Notes: a model not told the origin generated them from the sequence alone. DNA of 64,000 nt from JAPPKS01 sp963667895 (GCA_965223985.1 OZ245030.1:3782001-3846000); one strand, 5' to 3'; numbered from the stretch's first letter, positions 1-10,583 are shown. Numbers and translations: made by a program.

Positions 1-110
1 TCCTGTAATCGCCTATTCTAATCGCCATCGCTGAACCTACAACCAAGTGTCCGGGCAACATTAGCAAGTGAAGACGACTCAATCGCGAGCGAATTTCACT
101 GTGTTCAACG

Positions 111-2051
111 TCAGTTCAATACGGGATGCCATCCCATATTATACGTTGTGATCTTTGTTACAGCGCTGATGATACTCCAGATGCCACCCATCGTATAATC
201 TCCAAGTATCAAGCCGGCAAAGAATGGGATAGCTTTCCGATATGCCCTCAAACCGCCATACCTGAGGATGATGAACTTGAGCCACCAACTTATGAAGACT
301 GGGACCCAGATGTAGACCATCTCTGCCGGACTTACGCCGAGCACATATCCCACCGGATGGAAGGGCCACCAAAGGAACCGCATCTTCATCACTAATAAAA
401 AGCCGGTGAGAAGGCAACCTAGCCCCATAAAACCCATCGTCGCGTAATCTTGTCCCGTTGGAAAAGTCAACCAAGTTTGGAGGCGCTGCCCTAGACCTTC
501 CCGCCCAACCCCCATGATGAAGGACGTTGCCGGGTTCGCCGCGCCGTGGCGGTATAATATGTCGAAGTATATCAGAAAGGTCGCCGGAATCCCAACGGCA
601 AAAGTAATAATAATCGCCCAGAATAGCCTCCGAGAGTTCATATTAACCTGTTCACCAATCCGAAAAGCCTCAAGTTGGCTTGGCATTGGATGCGCAGCCT
701 GATCTCGATTGAGCCAATACAGAAATGAGAGAATGGTCAAGTTCCGGGGACCAAATGCCCGTGTACCCAACGATGTAACCATCGTCCGTCCAGGATCTAC
801 CCATAACAACTCATGCACAGTAACGCCGAGACTCGCTCTGATTTTACTTATGCCAATTGCCGTGCAGAAGTACAACACCAAAAACAGCAGCATCACCCAG
901 ATCGAGAAACCCGCTTTATAGGCGAACCAGATGAAAAACAGCAGTCCGCCTGCGATGCCCAAGAGCGCGGTCCGATACGGCATCGGTTCTTTTGAGTCAT
1001 CTATGTCCCCTTTTCCCGTAAATGCCTGCGTGAATACCCGTTTGAGGTGTCTACGTCCAACCCACAGCGCCAAAATTCCCAAAGCGTTCCACGCGCCTTG
1101 GGCTTGTTCATCGAGATACAGATTCCGCCAGCCCATCGTGGCACCTAAGAGTAGTTGTGTCAATTTTTTAAGGAAGTAAAAAAACCACGCAGAAAAAGCG
1201 AGGTCTAGCGGCATAAAAAATGAGAGACCGATAACAAAAGGTTGAAACGAAATGCGCGTATAGACCATGTAACTCCACGGCTTCTCATTGAAACTGAACC
1301 GCGTCCACCCAACCGGAACCGAAGGCAGAGAGGGGTAAAGATTGCTTAGCCCATTCAACAAACTAATACCCGCCGCGATTCCAAAACCTATCCACATCAG
1401 CCTGTTTTTTAAGAAGGCGACAGGATCCCGCCCCATCTCCAGTGGCATCCAAGTAATCGGATAGGTGAGCCGTTCATGTTCGGTAAACTGCCGTCGGATA
1501 ATTGTGTTAATGCAAATGAGGACAAAGAAAAGGACAAATGTAAAAGCCGACCAATAAGCGATGGGTTTCAACCAGACGCTGAGAAAATGGGGGGTGAACA
1601 CTGTCGTCTCGCCGTGAAAAAAGCCGATCAGTGCCTTTTCGTCTGTTGTTGTAAACCACTCGGGAATATCCCGCCAGAACAGATTGCGCCAGTCATTTTC
1701 TGCAGTGGCAAACCAGTATGGGTGGACGAGGGTTCCGACCAATTTGCTCATGGTCTGGTGTCCAGCTACGGTTGTTATCATGACAACCATGATGTAGACG
1801 ACCAATAGGTCGGAGTCCGACAGCGCGAATTTTCGAACCAACTTCCGCAGCAGTAGATTGAAGAGCGTCAACACAAAAAACGTGAAAACGGCATTGCTGA
1901 ACAGCGACATGTAGTTGTGTTTTGGCCCAGTAATCAGGTCGTTTCTTCCGACCCAATAGGCGTTAGCAATGACAAAGATTAGTCCGATTACCACTGCTCG
2001 CAAGGCAATACTTCTTGAAGTGTCGCTATTGATAGGTGTAGATTGATTCAA
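111..2051 (-). CDS. DUF6785-type polytopic membrane protein
   Basis: A 646-residue integral membrane protein with many hydrophobic segments spread over its whole length and a short polar N-terminus ending near the first segment (residues 15-32). The layout and charged loops resemble the large DUF6785/DUF6784 family of uncharacterised membrane proteins seen in Poribacteria, Planctomycetes and Lentisphaerae. No catalytic motif is evident and no transport substrate can be proposed. The gene is complete: the ATG is preceded by a purine-rich GGCAGGTGA. It stands alone, with a sulfotransferase upstream on the same strand after a 256-bp gap. The family name is from memory of its appearance, not from a search. 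Confidence 0.72.
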   Translation of the reverse strand: MNQSTPINSDTSRSIALRAVVIGLIFVIANAYWVGRNDLITGPKHNYMSLFSNAVFTFFVLTLFNLLLRKLVRKFALSDSDLLVVYIMVVMITTVAGHQTMSKLVGTLVHPYWFATAENDWRNLFWRDIPEWFTTTDEKALIGFFHGETTVFTPHFLSVWLKPIAYWSAFTFVLFFVLICINTIIRRQFTEHERLTYPITWMPLEMGRDPVAFLKNRLMWIGFGIAAGISLLNGLSNLYPSLPSVPVGWTRFSFNEKPWSYMVYTRISFQPFVIGLSFFMPLDLAFSAWFFYFLKKLTQLLLGATMGWRNLYLDEQAQGAWNALGILALWVGRRHLKRVFTQAFTGKGDIDDSKEPMPYRTALLGIAGGLLFFIWFAYKAGFSIWVMLLFLVLYFCTAIGISKIRASLGVTVHELLWVDPGRTMVTSLGTRAFGPRNLTILSFLYWLNRDQAAHPMPSQLEAFRIGEQVNMNSRRLFWAIIITFAVGIPATFLIYFDILYRHGAANPATSFIMGVGREGLGQRLQTWLTFPTGQDYATMGFMGLGCLLTGFLLVMKMRFLWWPFHPVGYVLGVSPAEMVYIWVPVFISWWLKFIILRYGGLRAYRKAIPFFAGLILGDYTMGGIWSIISAVTKITTYNMGWHPVLN

Positions 2052-2307
2052 AAATCACCTGCCATTTAAAGTATACTGGAGTGCGTGGAGGATTGATGCG
2101 ATGAGGGGAAAGAAATCAGGTTCTTCACGATGGTGTCCATGATAGCCTAACCTCATATATGCGCTGCAGAAGTATAGATATTATATTCCTCCAGACTGAC
2201 TCAGTCAAGCGCAAAACAGGCTGGTCAAATGTTGTATTGTTGAACATGGATGGTGAGTGTCTGAAAATAGAGAGATCTTTGTTTCTCTGAGTGAAAAACA
2301 CCCTCTT

Positions 2308-3024
2308 TTAATCGTAATGGTGTGCTGCCATAGCTTCCCGAAAGAAGTCAAAGTCATGTTCTCCACTATCTGTTTTCCAGCGGCCGATTGATTCGCGCCT
2401 GACAACAATCCTCGCTAGAGGAATTCCCAAAAAATCCTCGAGACGCTGGAGCGTTTCTTCATGCTTAAGGATGAAATCCTCGAATCGGATGAGGATATAG
2501 TTTTTGGGTTTCGGCGTTGAATTCACCAGTTCATATTGATACTGCCAAGAAATGGCTCGGCGCTTGCGAACGTTAGTCGTCGTCGGGCAATCAACCCTAA
2601 AGTGGTGCAAGTCATCGGTCATGTGATGACCAAGAATACAGTCCCGTGGATCTCGAATCCAATGAACATACTTGATGTCTGGAAACATGCGCACAATCCA
2701 CGGATAGACCAAAGTAGTCTCGGGTATTTTCCATCCACCATGTGCGGATTTACCGCTTAGAACATCCGCCAAATAGCTTTCAATTAAAACCTTAAACTCC
2801 GTGTCAATCTCCATGGTGTGCAACGGTGCAAAGTCCCATGATAACCCGCCGTTCCATTTAACGTGACCGCCCAACACTCGGCACGCATCGTACATGGCTT
2901 CTGGTGGAACTTTGTCGCCAGAAGGGTTCAACTTGCTCCCCATAAAAACACCACTGGCATACAATGTCTGTGAAATAGCGCGTGTGCCGGAATGACCGCG
3001 TCCAATGACGGTGATTAAAGCCAT
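2308..3024 (-). CDS. Sulfotransferase family protein
   Basis: A 238-residue cytosolic protein of the PAPS-dependent sulfotransferase fold. The N-terminal strand-loop GRGHSGTR (residues 8-15) is the 5'-phosphosulfate loop, and WIRDPRDCILGHH in the middle is the 3'-phosphate-binding region. The length is near the family minimum. The acceptor cannot be told from sequence; it could be a glycan, a lipid or a small molecule. It may share a transcript with the membrane protein downstream, but the 256-bp gap makes this uncertain. The reading frame is intact from ATG to stop. Confidence 0.8.
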   Translation of the reverse strand: MALITVIGRGHSGTRAISQTLYASGVFMGSKLNPSGDKVPPEAMYDACRVLGGHVKWNGGLSWDFAPLHTMEIDTEFKVLIESYLADVLSGKSAHGGWKIPETTLVYPWIVRMFPDIKYVHWIRDPRDCILGHHMTDDLHHFRVDCPTTTNVRKRRAISWQYQYELVNSTPKPKNYILIRFEDFILKHEETLQRLEDFLGIPLARIVVRRESIGRWKTDSGEHDFDFFREAMAAHHYD

Positions 3025-3178
3025 AATCCCCCCTTTTGCTTCTACGTTTCAAAGTTTTTTATGTTATATTATGCCCGATTTTGCACTCGATTTCATCAAT
3101 TTTCTTCCATGCTCAGCAGATGACAAGTCAGCAACCATATTGTATGTCGGGGTTAGTGTGGTAAATGTGTTACAATTA

Positions 3179-3187
3179 TGCTATACT
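3179..3187 (+). promoter_or_regulatory. Candidate extended -10 promoter of the phyH gene
   Basis: TGC-TATACT, an extended -10 element, lies about 147 bases before the dioxygenase start in the 309-bp gap after the divergent sulfotransferase. No good -35 hexamer sits 16-18 bases upstream. The same nine-base motif is part of the much stronger dndC promoter in this window. The rest of the gap is featureless apart from the GGAGG ribosome-binding site just before the gene. Confidence 0.35.
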
Positions 3188-3333
3188 GAAAAAAGAACAG
3201 CGAGCTATTTTGCACCACTCAGTATAGAGACGGGAGTGCGCGGAGGGGCCGACTCAAATTCAACTCATCGGAGTTGTCCTAATTTGCACCATCGCTCGGA
3301 TAAGAGTTCTTAGAGAAATGGAGGTACACAACC

Positions 3334-4122
3334 ATGGCGAATACGTATGATTGTGACCCAACACTGACGGATTCACAAATTCTCGAGTTCTGCAAGAAAG
3401 GATTTCTGATCCTGGATGGGGTCGTTCCGGATGAAATCAATCGGCGTGTGTGTGAATACAGCGATGAACATGATGGCGCCGTACCGGCAGGGGAGGATTG
3501 GTACATTGAGAATGTAACGCTGAATCCCCATGCCGCTGGTGCGATACGGTCTGTTTTGGGCAAAAACTTCACCTATCCTACCCAAATGGGAAATACGCGA
3601 ATTCAGTGTCCTGCTGGTATGGAAGGCGGTTGGCACACTGATGGAGGCTCGTCGTATATTCCTGGACTGGATAGTCTCCAGGTGTTTTACTACCCCCAAG
3701 ACACCCCTCTCGAACTTGGTCCAACAGAGTTATTGCCCGAATCTCATTTTCTTTTTAATTTGCAGTGCTGGATGAGGCATTACGGGAGGATACGCGGCGC
3801 TGTCTCGACCGCCGGCAGCGCCGGTACGATTTTTCTCACCATCTATCGCATTTGGCATCGCCGCACAGCGTCCACAGCAAGCGCTACTCGCAATCAGATG
3901 AAGTATTGGTATACGCGCACCGTTCCGCCCGATCGGGACTGGATTCGGGAACAGGACTTCGAGCCTCGGCGCGCCAAAGGTTTGCCACCCCTTTACTACT
4001 TCCACAGGGAACACCATCGAGCAATCAACGATGCCGCCGAGTTGTTTTACTGGTTGTGCGGACTTGAGGACGAATATCACTCGGTGAGCAAGAATAATCT
4101 GCCAGTCTTCTGGTCTCGGTAA
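3334..4122 (+). CDS. Phytanoyl-CoA dioxygenase (PhyH) family protein
   Basis: A 262-residue Fe(II)/2-oxoglutarate-dependent oxygenase of the PhyH family. The metal-binding HxD appears as GGWHTDGGSS (around residue 99), and the distal histidine is probably in IWHRR (around residue 174). The fold region between them carries the usual PLELGPTELLPESH segment. A GGAGG ribosome-binding site lies about 9 bases before the ATG. PhyH paralogues are expanded in Poribacteria, and most have unknown substrates, so no reaction is assigned. The reading frame is complete, although the gene is followed immediately by a heavily mutated GH116 gene. Confidence 0.82.
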   Translation: MANTYDCDPTLTDSQILEFCKKGFLILDGVVPDEINRRVCEYSDEHDGAVPAGEDWYIENVTLNPHAAGAIRSVLGKNFTYPTQMGNTRIQCPAGMEGGWHTDGGSSYIPGLDSLQVFYYPQDTPLELGPTELLPESHFLFNLQCWMRHYGRIRGAVSTAGSAGTIFLTIYRIWHRRTASTASATRNQMKYWYTRTVPPDRDWIREQDFEPRRAKGLPPLYYFHREHHRAINDAAELFYWLCGLEDEYHSVSKNNLPVFWSR

Positions 4123-4207
4123 AACTGATAAAATTTAAGGATGCCCTCACACCTGCTTGCTAAACTTTGGACTGCTCTTCCCAAGTGAAAAGGTCATAGA
4201 TTCAAAA

Positions 4208-6070
4208 ATGTGTCAAAGACTCTTTCCCACTAATCTACCGGAGCGGCAATGGAGCAAATCCCCAGCGGACGGTTTCTCTCAGCCAGCGGTGTGCGTGATT
4301 TACCGTGATGGCGGTGAACAAGAGCGTGGTATGCCCATCGGTGGCATTGGAACCGGTTACGTCAACCTCAACCTTGATGGCTGCCTAGGGGAGTGGACGA
4401 TTTACAACAATTTGGTGAATCCCCGGTCAGCGATGACGATGAAACGCAAGGGGAAACCCATTTCCACCGGAAGCGAGTCGAAGGAGATTTCGCGGGTGTG
4501 GTGGTATCCACCTTGGTAAAGGGTTGGCCCGGCCCGGAGCTTGATTCCTGTGTGCCATACGGATATTCTTTGGGCGTCGTCGGATCTGAGTGTATTCGAT
4601 TCGGTGGTGGTCTTGGCAATGATGGAACAGTTTGGAGCGGCATCGCGGAAGAGTTGCCTACGGTCCAGTCCGCAAAGGAACCAGGGGCATCCGTGGCAAT
4701 TGATTTTGCGCTAGAATCTGGCGAAGCGAAACGCATCCGTTTTGTGCTGGCGTGGTATGCACCCTTCTGGCCTGCCACGCGAAATATCAACATGTATCGG
4801 TTTCGGTTGAAAAATCCCCTTGAAGTGGCGCAGCTATTGTCGAGGGAAGGTGAATCCTTATTGCAGCGAGTGTTAGCCTGGCAGCAGGTAATTTACAGTG
4901 ATGAGAAACTGCCCCTTTGCTTACGAGACGCTGTAGTTAACAGCCTGCATTCTATGACCAAGAACAGTTCCTATGTATCCCTTCCTGGGGCAGGGACCGA
5001 CGATGGGCTCCTCGCACTTATGGAGGCTGGGCGGAACATCCCGCTTCAGGAAACAATGTGCGTTGCCTGGTGGGGCGATTTCCCCATAGTGTATTTCTTC
5101 CCCAAGTTAAGACTGTGGACGCTGCGGGCGTTCGCAGCCTATCAGTTGGACGATGGAAAAGTACCCTTTTTCCTCGGACATGAGAACTATGAACTGAATA
5201 CCCCCCACTACTACGCTCAGTATTTGGTCAACGGAATTCTCTATACACAGATGGTCGATCGATTGTGTCAGCGAATCGGCGACAATCAACTGGTACATGA
5301 GTTTTATGCAGTGGTCAAGAGAGCTATGCAATTCGAGATGACTCTTTAGTGTGTATGACGATGGCCTGGAAAATCTCGATCCGGAGGATCTCCGTGGCTA
5401 GCCCTTCGATTCGTGGCATTGGTATGGCAATGCCACATATATGGCAGGGCACTGGTGGTGCAGTTTGAGAGTCGCCGAGCGGATGGCTGAAATGGTGGGT
5501 GACACGGATTTTACTCGAGAATGTCGAGATTGGATTGAACGGGGCAGCGAGTCCATGGAGCGAACATTATGGAACAACCACACTCAGGCTTACCTTCTAT
5601 ATAACGCACCGGGTACCGAGCATCGCTCCGACACGGTTTCTTCTCAATATATAGAAAGCTCATTAAGCGGCTCACTCTTGGGACTGCCTGAGGTTTTTCC
5701 TAATCATCGTCTCGCCGCAACACTCGACACAATTGAGCGGCTGTGTGTTGAACCGATTCCAATAGGGGCGGCCAACGCTATGCGGCCTGATAACACTGTC
5801 GATCGCGCCGGAGGAACAGACTCGGTCGGGATTTGGCCGTCAGGAAATGCGTTTTTGGCGGCGAATTATGCTTACCACGGAAACTAACGATTGGCGGAAG
5901 AAATCTTGGAACAGATGCTGAGAAATCTGGTGTTAACAGGTCAACTGACTTGGGATTTTCTTCAGGCGTTCAACACTCAGGAGAGAGTCGAACCACGCGC
6001 TGGCGATTACTACTGGAGCATGTCAATGTGGGCACCCCCGCCAGCATTGATGGGTCAGAATCTGGCGTAG
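4208..6070 (+). pseudogene. GH116 (GBA2-type) beta-glucosidase pseudogene
   Basis: Pieces of one GH116-like protein (the family of bile acid beta-glucosidases) lie in order across two reading frames. The N-terminal piece has GMPIGGIGTGYVNLNLDG and GEWTIYNN. The middle piece (another frame, to 5349) has the beta-domain segment IRFVLAWYAPFWP and then RAFAAYQLDDGKVPFFLG. The C-terminal piece returns to the first frame, with WHWYGNATYMAGHWW, NTVDRAGGTDSVGIWPSGNAF and, beyond a TAA at 5885-5887, a continuation ending WDFLQAF...YYWSMSMWAPPA before the TAG at 6068-6070. Lesions seen: a frameshift between about 4430 and 4510, one near 5340, an in-frame TAG at 5399-5401 and an in-frame TAA at 5885-5887. 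The total length is also below the usual 800-900 residues, which suggests internal deletion. The product is almost certainly non-functional. Confidence 0.82.
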
Positions 6071-6288
6071 TTTTCTACTCCCGGCGGTCTCGTGGACCGA
6101 GTCCTCCAGGCTGCGAAGGCGAAGTAAGACGGTTTGGAATTGGGAATCGAACATGGAGAAATTATGAGTTTACGTGCCAATTTGAGATTAAAGATTCTTT
6201 CCTTAGCGTACCGTCGTCGCCAGAGGTTGACTTTGGTTTACACTACAACAAGCCCAATGAAGCGCTTCTCAAATATTTTCTTCCTTAG
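6071..6288 (+). pseudogene. Possible remnant of a DUF1080/LamG-like beta-sandwich domain
   Basis: Directly after the GH116 remnant, one frame stays open to 6288 and encodes TWRNYEFTCQFEIKDSF followed by DFGLHYNKPNEALLKYF. The spacing of aromatic and charged residues resembles the beta-sandwich of 3-keto-disaccharide hydrolase (DUF1080) or LamG-like domains. There is no start or ribosome-binding site of its own. It could be a fragment of a neighbouring carbohydrate-active gene lost by deletion. Support is weak. Confidence 0.25.
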
Positions 6289-6337
6289 ACATCAAATCCG
6301 ACTTTTTGACGAGCACGTTTAAATCCACCCATCAACC

Positions 6338-7804
6338 ATGCAATCCCTTTCAAGCTCAGTGTTACTCAAACATTTTCCCAATACACATTTGCTTTCTGAG
6401 CTCAATGCATTTGCCGATAACCGAGGCATTCGACTCTACCTTGTAGGCGGTTCGGTCCGGAATCTGCTTCTGAACCGCGAAATCACCGATCTTGATTTCG
6501 CTGTCGATCGCGATGCAATTCCGTTCGCCAAAGCGTTCGCCGATGGTACCGGCGATGCATTTGTGAAATTGAAAGAACACCCGCCAACCGCGCGGGTTGT
6601 TATTCGAAAGACAAGACTCATACTGGACTTTACTCAGTTTCGCGCTGAGACATTGGGAGCTGATTTGCGGTTGCGTGATTTCACGATTAACGCCATCGCT
6701 ATTGATCTCTCTTCGCTCTTGACCCAACCAACGGTGAAACTGATTGATCCATGCCACGGTTTTGGGGATGTTCAAGCGCAACGCTTACGCTTTCCTAATC
6801 CCCAGGTTGTGAGGGATGATCCGCTCCGGATGCTGCGTGCATATCGTCTCGCATCCGAGTTAGGGTTTGAGATGCCAGAGCCAACAATCAATCTCATCCG
6901 TCATCATAAAGAAGAACTGTCGACAGTTTCGCTTGAGCGTGTCCGAGATGAGTTCATCAAAATCTTACATGTAAAAAATTCGGTCGTCTATCTACGCCAA
7001 ATGGACGAGATACGTCTCCTTTCACAGGTGATTCCCGAAATTGAAGATATGCGGCGTGTGCAGCAGGGCGATTATCGCGGACTCGACATCTGGGAAAATT
7101 CCTTGATTGCAATTGAGATGTTTGAGGGAACACCGTTACCCGATGCTCTGCAACCATACGACAGTGAAGTTCAAACATACTTAAACGGAACCATCGTCTA
7201 CGGCAAGAATCGATGGCAGATCATTAAGCTGGGCTTGATGCTCCATGATGTTGGAAAACCGGCAATGAAAGAATTTAGCGCGGAAGATAAGGCGCGATTT
7301 TTCGGTCACGAGAAGGTAAGCACAGAGATTGCGGTCCAAATTACGAGGCGTTTACGATTAGGTAGAAAAGTGGTAAAGCTGATGAATTGTCTCGTCCGGA
7401 ATCATATGCATATACGGTACCTTGTTAAATCCTTCCCCCCAACGCGCCAAGCCATGCTTGGCTTCCTAAAGAACGCAGATGAGGATTGGTTAGGAGTTCT
7501 CTTGCTATCCTATGCGGATCGACGTGCATCACATGGTAGACTTTGCGCCCCGAATGAAGTGTCCAAAGTGGAAACAGTGATGCATATGATTGCAGATCTC
7601 TATTACAATGAAATCGTACCAATGGTGATACGTGGCAGACTAATAACGGGACATGACATCATTCAAGCACTTGGGTTGGAACCGGGCGTAAGAGTGGGGC
7701 TCATATTGAAGCATGTCGAAGCACTTCAGTTTGAAGGAATAATCCATACTCCTGAGGAAGCTCTAGTAGCTGCACAGACATTTTTAGATCAGTGTGAAGA
7801 GTAA
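6338..7804 (+). CDS. cca: CCA-adding enzyme / poly(A) polymerase family nucleotidyltransferase with HD domain
   Basis: A 488-residue class II tRNA nucleotidyltransferase-type protein. The nucleotidyltransferase head carries GGSVR (residues 37-41) and the metal-binding DLD (residues 51-53), then the RDFTINAIA motif and the DDPLRMLRAYRLASELGF neck motif that holds the template-recognition helices. The C-terminal half has an HD-type phosphohydrolase motif, LMLHDVGKP, typical of bacterial Cca/PcnB-like proteins. The expected role is addition or repair of the tRNA 3' CCA end. A split A-adding or C-adding enzyme, or a poly(A) polymerase, cannot be separated by eye. The gene is complete and sits alone on the plus strand. 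Confidence 0.85.
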   Translation: MQSLSSSVLLKHFPNTHLLSELNAFADNRGIRLYLVGGSVRNLLLNREITDLDFAVDRDAIPFAKAFADGTGDAFVKLKEHPPTARVVIRKTRLILDFTQFRAETLGADLRLRDFTINAIAIDLSSLLTQPTVKLIDPCHGFGDVQAQRLRFPNPQVVRDDPLRMLRAYRLASELGFEMPEPTINLIRHHKEELSTVSLERVRDEFIKILHVKNSVVYLRQMDEIRLLSQVIPEIEDMRRVQQGDYRGLDIWENSLIAIEMFEGTPLPDALQPYDSEVQTYLNGTIVYGKNRWQIIKLGLMLHDVGKPAMKEFSAEDKARFFGHEKVSTEIAVQITRRLRLGRKVVKLMNCLVRNHMHIRYLVKSFPPTRQAMLGFLKNADEDWLGVLLLSYADRRASHGRLCAPNEVSKVETVMHMIADLYYNEIVPMVIRGRLITGHDIIQALGLEPGVRVGLILKHVEALQFEGIIHTPEEALVAAQTFLDQCEE

Positions 7805-8002
7805 CGCAAGGAATTGAGGAAAGATTGTCAATGGTGCTGAATCTTTCTGAAAATCGGATCGATAAAGCGTAGAAACCGCACCTTCAGCTTGCAGAATGCT
7901 TGACAGCAAGTTTTTAGTATTCAGTTCTCTTGCCATCCGGATCGCTTGGGAGAGTTGTTGCGCACCCATTAATATTGCTTTTTTGGAGGGTGATGACCAA
8001 TT

Positions 8003-9031
8003 ATGAATCGGAATCTCTGTTTAGAAGTAGCGGCGGAAGAGGCGATTCGACTTGCACAAAAGCGCGGAGACGTAATCAGTGTCTTCGTATGCGGTTCAAT
8101 CGTCAAAGAATTACCGCCTGACTACGCTGATGTCGATCTCCGCGTTGTAATTGAGGGGGATGGAATAGAAGGCGGTTTTTTTGAGATGAGACAGGGTGTC
8201 CCGCTCGAATGGACTTTCGTTCCCAAGCGGCGCTTCGGCGACCGCGACACGCTATTAAACGCTTCGTTTCTTGCGTTAGAACTCGCCAAGGGAATCATAA
8301 TCTACGACCCGACTGGCTGGATGGGTCAAGTTAGAGAGGACATCCTTTCAGTTTGCGAATGCCCTTCCTACCAAATTCAGAGAAGCCAGCGTCTGCTGGA
8401 AGCCGCCAAGTTGCTCTACGACGGAATTCAGGGTAGCTTTGAATCCGGAAAACAGGCTCCTCTTTGGGATGTGCGCTGCACAATCTTCTGGACTGGCGAA
8501 ACTCCCGCACTGATGTTGAACGAAATTCCGAATCACCGCAGATTAATGGTGGAATTGAAAGATGTGGGTGAGCGCCTAAATGCTCCTGAACTGTACCCCA
8601 CGGGGCTGGAAACGCTAGGTGCAGAAGGAGTCGATATATCGGATGTCGAAGCTTTCCTAATTGATGCCCTTGATAGCATTACATATATCAACGCCGTGAG
8701 CGAAACACCCCACTTCCATGTCTCCTTAGACAAACGTGCATATTGGGAGCACGGGATACGACAGATGTTAGCCGAAGGTCACCATCGAGAGGCGCTTTGG
8801 CCCATTTTGACCTTGATGAGTGCAATGCATCCGATTCTCGCTTCCGCCGATACGCCCGAATCTGCAAAACACTACCTGCACTGCCGACGCTTCTTGGACC
8901 GAATCGGCTTTCTATCCAGAGATGATTTTCATCAGAAATTAATCAGAATTGGTGAGTGGATGGCGCAGGTACAACCCTTGATCGCTCGTCAAAGATTATC
9001 GCATCAAGGCAGTTCGATCGTAGATGGGTGA
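8003..9031 (+). CDS. Nucleotidyltransferase-fold protein (GS...DxD type)
   Basis: A 342-residue protein with a polymerase-beta-like nucleotidyltransferase domain at the N-terminus. CGSIVKELPPDYADVDLRVVI (around residues 30-50) gives the GS helix and the DxD metal site, and a third acidic strand may be LEWTFV. The remaining two thirds is alpha-helical with no motif I recognise. Relatives of this architecture include aminoglycoside nucleotidyltransferase-like and kanamycin nucleotidyltransferase-like proteins, so a small-molecule substrate is possible but unproven. TTGGAGGGTGA about 10 bases upstream of the ATG supports the start. The gene is complete. Confidence 0.7.
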   Translation: MNRNLCLEVAAEEAIRLAQKRGDVISVFVCGSIVKELPPDYADVDLRVVIEGDGIEGGFFEMRQGVPLEWTFVPKRRFGDRDTLLNASFLALELAKGIIIYDPTGWMGQVREDILSVCECPSYQIQRSQRLLEAAKLLYDGIQGSFESGKQAPLWDVRCTIFWTGETPALMLNEIPNHRRLMVELKDVGERLNAPELYPTGLETLGAEGVDISDVEAFLIDALDSITYINAVSETPHFHVSLDKRAYWEHGIRQMLAEGHHREALWPILTLMSAMHPILASADTPESAKHYLHCRRFLDRIGFLSRDDFHQKLIRIGEWMAQVQPLIARQRLSHQGSSIVDG

Positions 9032-9356
9032 AAAAGGTAAAGGAGGCAAACGGTGATTGATGAGAGTTGGCACAAACGAAACGTCCTCACAAAACTGTTC
9101 TGATGTGGTCTTCCAGAGCACACAGAAGTAGGCGGAAAGATGAAAAGAGCTCCTGCGAACTGATGTTTCTGGCCATTTCTAGCTAGAAGACAGAGGGTAG
9201 AAGGACTCAGTTGTTGACGATGAACTTAACGGCTTCGAAAAACCTTGCGAAGCACATGGCCTGCCAAGTGGAGACATGATTCTGTCCTTGCCAGATTCGG
9301 GAAGACACGACACACCGCATCACATAGCTGGGCTGCTTACACAAAAGGAGAACATT
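9032..9356 (+). other. Intergenic stretch with an orphan ribosome-binding site
   Basis: No gene is supported here. A strong AAAGGAGG (about 9038-9045) is followed at 9053 by GTG and 16 codons ending in TGA at 9101-9103. This looks like the beginning of a gene lost by mutation, in keeping with the decay on both sides. The rest of the stretch shows no repeat or RNA fold that I can defend. Confidence 0.4.
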
Positions 9357-10583
9357 ATGTTCAAATATTTCGTTGTGATTTATATTGCATGTTTTATGGC
9401 TTTGCTGAATTTATTAGCAGCAGAGTCTGAATTCCCAGTGGAGGAACATGTTCAGGCTGATAGATATATTATATCTGCCAACAAAACATTAAAAGAAGCT
9501 ATTAGACTTCGAGATCAAAGTCATTCGATTACCAGTGATGATTACGAAGGATACTACAAAAAGCGTGATGCGATGTTTAATGGAGCGTTATCCGATTTTG
9601 ATCGAGCAATTGCGGTTAATCCTGATAATCCTAAAGTCTACTATTGCCGGGGGCTTGCGATGTCCGAGTTTAGTGATTATTGGGATGATAAAGCCTACGT
9701 ATATTTTGATCGGGCGATAGAATTGGATCCTATGTATGCTTAAGCGTATTACAGGCGAGGACTTTTAAAGGCACATTACTTGGGTAATTTTACTCCAGAG
9801 AAGGCAATTAAAGATTTCGATTTAGCAATACGTTGGAAACCTGATTTTGGCGATGCTTACTTCCAGTGGGGAGTGAATCGGAATCGCTATAATAGGAGTG
9901 AAGTTCGTCTTGCCATCGGTGACTTCAAAAAAGCAATCAAATATAAAACAAGCTATGTTGCACGGGCACATATAAATTTGGGCGAGACGAATCTTCAACT
10001 TGGTTATTATAGTTTGTCCGTAGAAGCATTTGACAAAGCGATTGAGCGTGAACCTGCTGCATACCACAGTTATTTATGGCGTGCTGACGCTAAGCTAAAA
10101 TGGGGTAAACATGATGATGCTGTAGCTGACTACGACCGTGCTATTCAAATTACGGTGGAAAGAGAATTGATGGGGTACCTTGGGTATATCCATTGTCTAC
10201 TGCGCAAAGGATATGCTATGATGAAACTTGGCCGCTACGACGTTGTTATAGGAGCTTGCGATAAGATTATTCAGCGAATTCCTGAAGAGTTTTCAAAGCC
10301 GTATGAGTTACGAGGCGATGCCAAAATTCGGTTAGCAGATTACTCGGGGGCTATGATGGATTACGAAAGTTGTCTTCAGATAAAACTCAGTGAAGATCAA
10401 GAGGCTAGTTCCCTCGGACTCGGAATTTTGCCTAGTCTTCATACGCACGCTGCACTGCTTTATAGGATAGGGCTTTTGAAATGGAAACTAGGTTTGTATG
10501 ATGCCGCAAGAGGGGATTTAATGGAAACTCAGGGGAACTATTATTATGATGTTCGTGTTAACCGCTTACTGCAACATTTATAA
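9357..10583 (+). pseudogene. TPR-repeat protein interrupted by an in-frame TAA
   Basis: ATG at 9357 follows AAAAGGAGAACATT, a good ribosome-binding site. The N-terminus is a signal peptide (FKYFVVIYIACFMALLNLLAA), pointing to export. TPR-type repeats follow: SDFDRAIAVNPDNPKVYYCRG, YVYFDRAIELDPMYA, KDFDLAIRWKPDFGDAYFQWG, and more to the end. A single TAA at 9741-9743 splits the frame exactly inside one repeat, and reading continues in the same frame with AYYRRGLLKAHYLG. The whole would be about 408 codons. Either a nonsense mutation or a sequencing error explains it. The N-terminal 128 residues could still be made. TPR proteins are scaffolds, and the partner is unknown. Confidence 0.72.
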
